DNA from: Lepisosteus oculatus
Taxonomy: Eukaryota > Chordata > Actinopteri > Semionotiformes > Lepisosteidae
NCBI RefSeq assembly: GCF_040954835.1
Contig: NC_090698.1
Location: 42,630,157-42,694,156, forward strand
DNA: 64,000 nucleotides
Direction: 5' to 3'
The notes under the pieces are model-generated. The model saw only the letters and a list, made by a program, of their open reading frames with translations. It was not told the DNA's origin and did no database searches. A program made the translations under genes and the position numbers. Every line of letters starts with the position of its first letter. Position 1 is the stretch's first letter. Below, piece after piece: positions 37,319 to 46,580 of the stretch.

Positions 37319-38482
37319 GGTTTTTTAAAAATGGAGGGTATTTCAGATGAATTGTTAGTGGTGTTATAAACAATTGTTGATTGGAGAGCAGCTTACAGTA
37401 TATGAAATAGCTAATTCTGCTCATCAAATGTTTTTTAGATGAAATTTAAAGCGAGATAAGCCGTGAAAATGTACAGGAAATATTTGAGTTTCATAAGAAT
37501 TTGCTCTTTGAGCCGAGCTTGCAATTAAAGTAGAGTGCATTTTATTATGCTTTTATCCTTTGCAGAAGGTACTGTTATCTCAGAAAGCAGTGTAGAGAAC
37601 ATTTTATGTGGGTGTCTGCATTTTGGGTATTCAGTGTAAAGTGACGTTTGCTTCCTGTTTTTCTTTTCTGAAAGAACACATTGTACCCTTAACTCAGATA
37701 GAACACTTTTTCAGACACTTTCAAAGTCAACATTGACTGCTAACCATAGAATTCTTTAAAATGTGATGAGCTGCACAATTATTACATGGATGTACAAGAC
37801 TAGTGCAAATCCTATTTAAATTTTGACATGATTTAAAAATCCAGTAATGTGATGCATGCATGTGAATATTCCATATGAATTGTGGCTCCATTTTGTGACT
37901 CAGACTGTTATATCCCTCAATAAATCTGAGTCTGGATCCAAAAATGAATCTGTACTGAAGAAAGTGACGTGGGGGAGGTCTACCAGTCACTTTGGTCCAC
38001 TTAAATTTATTCCTGGTTCTGAAGAGGTTTCTAGGTTTGATTCCACTCTGGACTCTTAATGACTTGGCCTGAATTAACTGGTCTTTATGACGGCTGTTTC
38101 CAGGTCTTTCATAACCTCATTGAGGGTTATAAGTTACCAGTTCAACTTTATGAACTAAGGCCACCCAGGACTTGGAGTGAATATCATTGATTTTTGTCTA
38201 TAACTCTGTACCAGGGCTCTGCTGGTGATTACTGTACATCCTGTCTTTACTTGTTTCTCACTGGGATTGAGAGGTTTTTTTACAGAAGGTAAGTAGTAGC
38301 GGGAATAGGATTCCTATTTTATTCCTAAAATAGGAATGTAAGCAAGAAACTATTGAAGAAAATCTTTAAAAAATGCGAACTTAATACTGAAGTATTAAAA
38401 CTAATAAGAAATGAAACAAGAAAGAAAAGGCAGGTGGGTGCTTTTATAATATTCCTTTTTTAAAAAGGACATTTTTTATTAG

Positions 38483-38725
38483 ACTGTTAAGATTATGGTA
38501 ATCAAACATTTTCTCCCATGCTACTTTTAAAATACACTTTTGTACAGCAATGTTACTTACATACTATACTATAGAAAGTCTACAGCCCCCTTGGACTTTT
38601 TTCATATTTTATTGTGTTATTTTATTGTGGAACCATGATGTATTTAACTGAGAATATTTGCCACTCATCAACACAAGGTACTCTCTAATGTCAAAATAGA
38701 AAAAAAATCCAGACATTTTACTAAC
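38483..38725. repeat. left terminal inverted repeat of a Tc1-like element
   Basis: About 240 bp, including 'ctatagaaagtctacagccc', 'tatttaactgagaatatttg' and 'aaatccagacattt', is the inverted match of 44320-44560. Such long inverted ends are typical of the IR/DR group of fish Tc1 transposons. Confidence 0.8.
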
Positions 38726-38734
38726 CCCCCCCCA

Positions 38735-39658
38735 AGTTCATACTTGGCAAGATCACCTTTGGCAGCTATTGCAGCTGTGAGTCTCTTTGAGTAAGTCTCT
38801 ATCAGAGTTGCGCATCTTGACACTGGAAATTTTGCCCATTCGTCTAGGCAAATTGCTCAAGATCCATGTTGGGTGAGGACAGATGCTCAATTAGATTAAG
38901 GTCTGAGCTTTGACTGGGCCACTCCAGGACATTAACTTTTTTGGTTTTAAGCCACTCCAGTGTGGCTTTTGCTCTTTGATTTGGGTCATTGTCCTGTTGG
39001 AAGATGAATCATCATCCAAGTCCCAGTGCTCTTGCAGATTGCAGCATGTTTTCCTCCAGGATTTGTATGTACTTAGTTTAATCCATTTTCCTTCTATCCC
39101 TATGAGCTTTCCAGCTCCTACCGCAGAGAAGCATCCCCAAAGCATGATGCTGCCACCGCCTTATTTCACTGTAGGGATGGTGTTCTCAATGTGATGTGCT
39201 GTTCAATTTTGGTCTCAACAGACAATAGAATCTTCCTAAAATTGTTGAGTCTCTCACCTGCCTTTGGGCAAACTCTAGCCAAGATGTGATATGAGTTTTT
39301 TTCAACAAAGGCTTTCTTCTTGCCACCCTTCTGTACAAGCCAGATTTATGAAGTGTGCGTGCTATTGTTGTCTCATACACAGTTTCTCCCATCTCTGTCA
39401 TGGAGGACTAACTCCTTGAGAGTTGCCTAAGGCCTCTTGGTGGCCTCCCTTACTGCAGTTCTTCTTGCCCAGACACTCAGTTTTGGAGGACAGCTAGTTC
39501 TGGGCAGATTCACAGTTGTTCCATATTTTCTAACCTTTTCAATGATGGACTTCACAGTGCTTCAAGGTATATTCAATGCCTTGGTATCCTTCCCCTGACC
39601 AGTACTTTTTTTCAAGAACCTTGTCTAGGATCTGCTTGGAATGTTCCTTGGTCTTCAT
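38735..39658 (-). pseudogene. Tc1-like transposase pseudogene
   Basis: Minus-strand frames start at an ATG at 39658-39656 (MKTKEHSKQILDKVLEKK, a classic Tc1 transposase start). They continue with a helix-turn-helix region (YETTIARTLHKSGLYRRVAR; 39401-39186) and the 'MLWGCFSAVGAGKLIGIEGK' block (39145-38891) that follows the central catalytic Asp region. Then come stops around the C-terminal part. At least two frameshifts and several stops break it, so it is not functional. The product would be a DDE-type cut-and-paste transposase. Confidence 0.85.
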
Positions 39659-39884
39659 GGTGTAGTGTTTCCTTGGAAATGCACTACCTAAGTGGGGAAG
39701 CTCCCAGACACAGGTGTGTTTATTCTGAAATCATGTGAAACACCTCAACTGAACACAGGTGGACTCCAGTCAAGTAATTATGTGGCTTGGAGAAGAGAGT
39801 TGGTTACTTCAGAGGTAATTTAGGTGTGTCAAAGCAATTAATAAATTTAGTGAAATGTCTGGATTTAACTTAAAATGTATTTTA

Positions 39885-40159
39885 AGTTTTATTCATCACG
39901 CAAGAATAAGCAAGGACTTAATAGTTCTTATTTTAAAATCTGTGAACATCAGCAGACATGAATGGCTCTCCTTAAGTAAAGCAATCTGAATGTTCTTATA
40001 GTGTAAAAGCAATGAGCTCTTTTTATGGATGAACTCAACACACCCATGTTCCAATGTGTAACAGTTTAAATAATTATTTAAAGATATTTCAAAACACAGC
40101 AGTACTGGACAACCGACTCCCTGAAATTTCACCATGTACAGTATAACACAAAACACACT
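39885..40159 (+). repeat. 275-bp direct repeat, copy A
   Basis: 'agttttattcatcacgcaag' through 'acaaaacacac' matches 41811-42085 with few substitutions and short indels across the whole length. It directly follows the broken end of the Tc1 element. The minus-strand open frame within it is not conserved as a frame in copy B. Confidence 0.9.
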
Positions 40160-41810
40160 AGGAGAAAACAGAGAGCACTAAAAAGAGAGCACTAATCTGC
40201 ATTTTTGAAAATAATAGGAATGTAATAAACTGTATATATTATTGTAGAGTCAAATCTACAGTTAAGCTCATATCAGTTTTCATACTCTCTTGAACATATT
40301 TATACTTTGATGATTTTATTCATATTTGTGCTTCTTTATTTTTGTGTGCATTGTGGGCATTGAGTCAATGTCTGTGTGCTCTCTTCCTGCTGCTTGTGTT
40401 TGAAAACAGGGGTGAACCAGACTAAATCAATGAGCACACCGACTGGAGTTCTGCCCATTTCCATTAGGTCTAATATATACTCATTAAAATGTGCTATGGG
40501 TCAAAGCCAGGTAATAAGTTATTCTGTGGACAATGTGTAAAGGAACTACAGACAAAAGCACCACCACCAAAAAATGAACAAGCTTTGAATTCCTATTTTC
40601 AATTTCTTCGATAGATATGACTACTGTACGTACTGTAGCTTGGAAAGGGTAACATTCTACAGTACATTTTATGTCCTAAGGATCTCACAAGAACGTTTAC
40701 AGCCAAGATTCAGTTTTGCATTTGTGTTAATTTAAGGCCACACTATATTAGTGTTTTAATTTTACAACAATGCAGTGCCACTTTAATTTTTCATTTCCAG
40801 AGGTTTCTTATGGGAATCATTAAGGATTTGTCTTCAGGAAAACAGTCACAATTTAAAACAATATTAAATAAAATCAGCACTCTTTCTGTATCTGGGGTTG
40901 TTAATGATAACTGTTAGACTGTTAGTGATATTCAGATGTTATTGTTGTCATGTTCAGTCAGAATTCATAATTGAAGCCATTGATTTAAAGCATTATTCAG
41001 ATGATAATTTACAGAATCCTGGAAATAATAATTATATTTGAGATGTTTGACAAATAAATATGATTTTGTCCTCCCAAAATTCAGTTCTCTGTCAAGGTTC
41101 ACTAATTTCTCTGTTCAAAAAAAGATTTGTAGTTTTGACAATTACATTGAATGAACAAGGCTACAATGAGTTTTAGTATAAATGGGCTGCTATCAGAAAC
41201 TCTCGGTCGAATGGTATCTAAGCACAGAGATTTCTCTTTCTGGATAGACTGAAAAAACTTCCTTTAAAGTTTAAAGTTTCAGAGAACACTATTGACCTGT
41301 TCAGGGATAGAGAATATACCCATTCTTCATAGCTAGACACTTGTTTTGGTCTTAGTGTTAGTATACTAACAGGGCACTCAGAGTGTTTGTAGAACTATCT
41401 TGTCTATCAGGAATTCATTTCCAGTACTATTGAGACTTCTGAACTCACATTTTAAAATGGACAGATATTTAGCTCTATTTCGGATTTTTAATTTTATTTC
41501 TGTTTTAACTGGCAGAATGGCAATTTCAATGTAAAAGATTCTTGTTTTGCTCTGTATTTAGAATTGAAGGAAAAGAGGTACACAAGTTCCCAGAGAAGCA
41601 CATGTAGCCTGAGGATTGATTTCAGAACTATTGTTTATCTCCAGAAAAAGGAAGTAGTAGATTACAAACATTGCAAACATAAGCTGATGATAAGCACAAC
41701 TTAAGTCTAGAAACTATTACCATCAGTTGACAGATACAACTTTCAGCAACACTGCTAAAGCCAGTGACAGTAAAATTTATGTTTCCATCAGCAGCTACAA
41801 GATCCCCCTT
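40160..41810. other. spacer between the two direct repeats, no gene
   Basis: 1.65 kb of AT-rich sequence without recognisable repeats or coding content. Confidence 0.4.
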
Positions 41811-42085
41811 AGTTTTATTCATCATGCAAGAATAAGCAAGGACTTTATAGTTGTTATTTTAAAATCTATGAACATCAGCAGACATGAATGGCTCTCCTTA
41901 AGTAAAGCAATTTTCTTATAGTGCAAAAACATATAGCTCTTTTGATGGATGAACTCAAGACACACATGTTCCAATGTGTAATAGGTTTAATCATCATTTA
42001 AAAAATATTTCAAAACACAGCAGTATTGGACAACCGACTCCCTGGAATTTCACCATATAGAGTACAGTATAACACAAAACACACA
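41811..42085 (+). repeat. 275-bp direct repeat, copy B
   Basis: It starts 'agttttattcatcatgcaag' and ends 'aacacaaaacacac'. It is the counterpart of copy A 1.9 kb upstream, in the same orientation. The left flank differs from that of copy A, so the breakpoint is sharp. Confidence 0.9.
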
Positions 42086-42224
42086 AGTAACAAGCAGGAC
42101 AGAAAGGATTCTTGGTTTATTTATTATTCCAATATTTCTGCCAATGGTCAGTGGGCCTTATATGATGTAATTAACCTTAGAGAGTGATGTACCATCCCTT
42201 TACCGTAAAACGCTTTATCATCTG

Positions 42225-42745
42225 CTATTTTTCCACTTCCTGGATAGATCCTGTGGTTGGGATCCGATGGTGAGCATGTCCTGAAAGCCTGTGAAATTGG
42301 AAGATCAGAACCTGGAGTGACAGACGCAAGATGACCGAAGAATCCTCAGGCAACCCTGACAACAGACCCAGGAGGGCAGGACAGCAACCCTGGACTCTGG
42401 CCAAGAATTGAAACAACAGCAAAAAGTTCATTCCAGCATCACAGTGTAGAGAACAAAAGAACAGAAAGCTCTCTGGGTTTTTGCAGAAACTGTTCACAAT
42501 CCATTATAATTAATGTACCACAAAGCCTTTGACTGGAGTAGGAGGAGGAATTGTTGGGTCTGGGCTTGCCAGAGGTCTATTTTCTCCCATTGGGAGTTTT
42601 TTTGTTTTTCTCTCCTTCATGCCCAGTAGTCAACTATTGTTCTACACTATTAAATTGTTAACCGTTATGGAAGGCTGTTAAACAAACTTTGACAATATGT
42701 TGTGCGGGGTGCTTAAACCATATAAAAAGACTGACTGATTGAACA
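42225..42745 (+). repeat. dispersed repeat, LINE 3'-end-like
   Basis: A purine-rich part with 'gggtctgggcttgccagagg' (42558-42577), 'ctcccattgggagttttttt' and a tail 'tttgacaatatgttgtgcgg' to 'aaaccatataaaaaga' resembles the 3'UTR of fish non-LTR elements, which often end '...gcgctatataaa'. No intact frame. Family not determined. Confidence 0.5.
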
Positions 42746-43599
42746 ATCAATTGATTGCTTGCACCTTGTGTGCTTGCATAATGGGGTGTTGGCATGAAAC
42801 CACCTTAAAGTGAAATTATTAACAAATGGGTGCCGAGTGTAAAAGTTCCCAAAAGTACATACATATTTCGTCTGGATTCTTCCAACCCTAGTCCTGACCA
42901 GGACTAGGTTTTCTACAGATTTTCTTAGCATTCTGAATCAGATCATTATTTACTCAGTTGTACCAGATAACAGTTTTTTAATAGCCAGCTGTTCAGATGC
43001 TGCAGCTTTAAAGAAACCTGGAAAACCTGCGGACACATTGGCCCATCAAAACCAGTATTGGCATCATTATTTCAGTGTAAACATGTAGCAACTGACTAGC
43101 AAAAAAAACAACAACAATTTCTTTAGTGTGTCTTATAAATTCATACTGTACCTCATTGCATATGATTTGTATAGAAATGAACATAAAAGACAGAAGACTA
43201 ATGTGATACTAAAAGTCAGCATTTGTCTGTAGTAATCTGTTAAACAAAATACCCATATAGTATATTCACATGACTCTTTATGATTATGGGACTTAAACTA
43301 GATCAGAGTCAAGTTTGCACAAGAACATAAGGCCTTTCACTGAGTACAGCTACAGTTAATCTTGATAATATTATTAGAAATTAAACATCTTCATTGGCTT
43401 TTAAAAACTATTCAAATTAAATGTGCATATTTATCATGTGAACAAAATGCTAGCATAAAAATAATACTAAAGCAGCACCAAATGATTCAAATGATTATTT
43501 GGGGCCTTCTCCAATCAAAAGCCTAAAAATGTCATTAACACAAAAAGTATAAAATCCATCGCTTCTCATTATTCTAGTTTAAATTAAAAGCAATCAAAG

Positions 43600-43900
43600 T
43601 AAAGGAAAAGGAGAAAAAAAATCCATGGCGGCTCACAAACAATCTTTCTCTGTCCATACAATCAAAAACTGGGAGGGACAGCTAATTACAGAGTCTGAAA
43701 AGATTAATGATCCCTTCAGACCATTCGACTTAAACCCAACACCTCAGGGGTCAGTCAGGGTGGAGCTCAGTTGTACAGACTGCATATGAACCCACCTCAC
43801 AATGGCAGTGTATCATTGTGTGTCTGCCATTGACAAATAAAGTAGTGCTGGTGTGGCTGAAGAAAAAGCTCTATGCTGCTATTTTTGGCAGCCAGAAACT
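43600..43900. promoter_or_regulatory. candidate conserved noncoding element
   Basis: A repeat-free stretch with CTAATTA and ATTAATGAT homeodomain-type sites and little AT microsatellite content, unlike its surroundings. It could be an OTP enhancer. Only composition and motifs support this. Confidence 0.25.
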
Positions 43901-44119
43901 CTTTCTAAGTGGGGGTAATGGGTTTATGCCTGAAAGGTGACTGTACAGTATGTGACTATGGTCCTGGACATTTTATGCTACTTTTACTACTGTTACTACT
44001 ATTTCTGCTTCTGCTACTACTAATAATAAAATTGTTGTTTGCATTCTGTGCTTTTCATCCCAAAGTGCATCACATATAGGATCCACTTCATCTCCCACTA
44101 AAGTACAGCACTCATTTGG

Positions 44120-44560
44120 AAGCTCCCAAACACAGGTGTGTTTATTCTGAAATCATGTGAAACACCTCAGCTGCACACAGGTAGACTCCAGGCAAGTAAT
44201 TCTGTGACTTGGAGAAGAGAGTTGGTTACTTCAGAGGAAATGTAGGTGTGTCAAAGCATGTGAATACTTATGCATTTAATTATTTTCTGTTTTTTTATTT
44301 TTCATTAATTTAGTCAAATGTCTGGATTTTTTTTGCTTTGACATTATAGAGTACTTTATGAGTTGATGAGTGGCAAAAATTCTCAGTTAAATACATCATG
44401 CTTTTCATGCTGTAAGACAATAAAATGTGAAAAAGTCCATTCCCTAAATAGGGAAAGGGGATGTAAATTTCTATAGACACTGTATGCATGTAATGTTGCT
44501 GTAAAAATGTGTACTGTAAAAGTAGCATAGGAGAAAATGTCTGATTCTATAGGCACTGTA
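44120..44560. mobile_element. Tc1-like right end (subterminal region plus inverted repeat)
   Basis: 44126-44260 duplicates 39704-39840 ('ggtgtgtttattctgaaatc', 'ggagaagagagttggttact'). 44320-44560 is the right inverted end, ending 'ctataggcactgta', which pairs with 38483-38725. No transposase is present in this piece. Confidence 0.8.
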
Positions 44561-44574
44561 TATTTTTTCAAACA

Positions 44575-44830
44575 GTGTCACAGGATCTTCAATGATCAAG
44601 TAGACAGGATCTTAGTTTACCTCTGAAGCAGAGTGCTCCCGATCGCCTCACTGAAACATTGGTTTGGAATTTTGGTCCAGAGGGAAGGGTGCTGCCTACT
44701 CATCCATTAACACCCCTCACAGAAACTCATTTTTTCTCAGAAGACTTGCATCCCATTCCAGTTACTGACCACACACAGACTTGTTTAGCTCCTGAGATCT
44801 TACAAGATCAGGTTACAAGGCAGTAACAGT
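44575..44830 (-). mobile_element. 5S-rRNA-derived SINE, 5' part
   Basis: On the minus strand from about 44825 the sequence follows 5S rRNA: 'gatctcaggagctaaacaag' for box A and 'ggtcagtaactggaatggga' for box C. A SINE body follows (near 44690-44580: 'gcacccttccctctggacca', then 'gatcctgtctacttgatcat'). This is the head of a 5S-headed (SINE3/DeuSINE type) element; the tail is missing. It abuts the Tc1 right end. A plain 5S pseudogene is less likely because of the body. Confidence 0.75.
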
Positions 44831-46420
44831 GCTGTTGTGTACTTTGCAATCACCACAAGTCCTAAAAGCTTTGTTTAGCCTTAATCACGACTTAAAAACG
44901 TTCCCTCAATAGATAAAAAAACACATACTAAAATAAATGTATTTACTGTAAAATGTATTTACAGGAATTTTAGCTGATGTATTTACCAATGGTCTACAAA
45001 TTTTAACAATGCACTAAGCACAAAATTCTAGCAGGACAGCAATTTAGAATTTGGTTTAGAATTTAAATAAAATCACTGCAGATAAGAAAAACACCTTTTA
45101 TGTGTTGGTCACAACATATGCCTGCTGATCAGTGCAAAAAAAAAAAAGAGGAACTTAAAATGTTTGGATACCCAGTTCTTTACTACTGTTAATATTATTA
45201 TGTAGTCCCCAGTCAGAACATTGCTCATTATACTTCCGTTGTTGCTACTGTTGTACAGACTTAGAGGCCAACTTAAACCAGACACTGCTGATTAATTATA
45301 CTTAACGAACTCATTTATAATGACTTTGAAAATATATTGATTAATTTTAACAACATTTGGCTTAGAATTCAAATGTAATTCACCTATAATAACATTATGA
45401 CTATTGTTGAACAAAGAATTAAGAATTGTATATTTAAAAAAAATGATATGGACTTTTCTTGATTTATGTGCTATACAACATGACAAAATCTATCACGTTA
45501 AAGCCTATTCTGTAAAAAGTAGGAGAATATAATAACATGGCTCTTTTCTAAAATCCCTATTCTCCAGTCCAGAGATCTCGTTTCTTAATGACATTTTAAT
45601 TAAATCAAATTTACGTCTATACAGTAGACAAACTAAAATTATACTATCCTGGGATTTCAATGTTTAACGACGATAAAAGGTAAGACACACTTTTCAAGAT
45701 CAAAATCTGCAGTTGCAGTGCTAACAGAGGTTTTGACTGCAGAAGCAACAGCGCACTTATTTTACATCCCGGCTTTATACCGAGAGCTTGTTTGTCCGTC
45801 AAAGGCTTCCGTAGTTAACTTTTCATGGTCACATGCAAAACAATACTTAAGACAGGAAACAGCTTAGTTTAGTGTTTATTAAATGGCAAAAGGATGATAA
45901 AATGGTTTTAAAAATAAGTAAACATATCGTAGTAAAGCTTTAGGTTACTATATGTTAAATGTCCTTTTGTAAGGGTAGACATCTGACTGCGCTGATTTAG
46001 AAGAAGGTAAGAGGCTTGTTTTGACAAATGAAAATAAAACAGAGGATGTGTTGGAGAATGTAAGGTTTTGAACATTTAATATACTGCGTGCCTTAGAGTA
46101 TTCATTTTACTCACTTTAACACCCGATTAAAATATCTGTTTGTTTCGAGTTTTGTGGAAATCACTGTTCTTAGTTAGCCGTGAAATTTCATAAAACTGTT
46201 GCGGAAAAAATGTAGAAAATATTTAGTATTTAGTCCCAAGTATAATTAATTAGAAGGCAGGGTTTAGATACTGAATTCACAATTGAAATGTGAAAATATT
46301 CTCACATTTATTTTGTTAAATTATTAAAAACATACTGCATATTTTACCCATATCTTTTTGTTGTTAACAATTACTAATTGACTAGAGATTTAAATAGGGA
46401 ATTAATTTACGCTTGATAAA
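44831..46420. other. intergenic, WDR41 upstream flank
   Basis: AT-rich unique sequence with no gene or recognisable repeat. Any WDR41 5' untranslated exon would be expected here. Confidence 0.4.
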
Positions 46421-46424
46421 TCAG

Positions 46425-46580
46425 TGTTGTCTTTTTCCCAACAGAAAGTAGATATGCTACGATGGATTCTCGGAGGGAGAGACGCTCAAGGGCCAGTAGA
46501 GGTCGGTATATTACCATATTGGTCCGCGCATGCGTGGTCTCCTGATGACTTCTCTTTATTGACGTAAGGGTGACGTCAGC
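46425..46580 (+). promoter_or_regulatory. WDR41: WDR41 promoter-type motif cluster around coding exon 1
   Basis: Seen directly: an NRF1-like CGCGCATGCGTG (46525-46536, 11 of 12 of the consensus), TGACGTAA (46560-46567) and the perfect CRE palindrome TGACGTCA (46571-46578), 11 bp apart start to start. They lie 20-80 bp downstream of the exon 1 donor. A polypyrimidine-AG (ctttttcccaacag, ends 46443) precedes the ATG and could be an acceptor for an untranslated upstream exon. CRE and NRF1 sites near the start are common in housekeeping promoters. Confidence 0.45.
46454..46501 (+). CDS. WDR41: WDR41 coding exon 1
   Basis: It encodes MLRWILGGRDAQGPVE (16 residues), closely like the vertebrate N-terminus MLRW.IGG. 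The donor is GAG|gtcggt, phase 0. The donor lacks the usual 'gtaagt'/'gtgagt' extension and is therefore weak. Confidence 0.85.

Larger units (their letters stand above)
38483..39884 (-). mobile_element. Tc1-like transposon, right end truncated
   Basis: It consists of the left inverted end, the transposase pseudogene and the right subterminal region ('ggtgtgtttattctgaaatc' at 39715 on). The right inverted end is cut after about 20 bp, at 'gaaatgtctggattt' (39851-39865), where the next recognisable sequence is the 275-bp repeat starting at 39885. Confidence 0.8.

Noticed and set aside
44735..44825. Functional 5S rRNA gene
   Set aside because: Too diverged, and followed by a SINE body rather than a T-run terminator.
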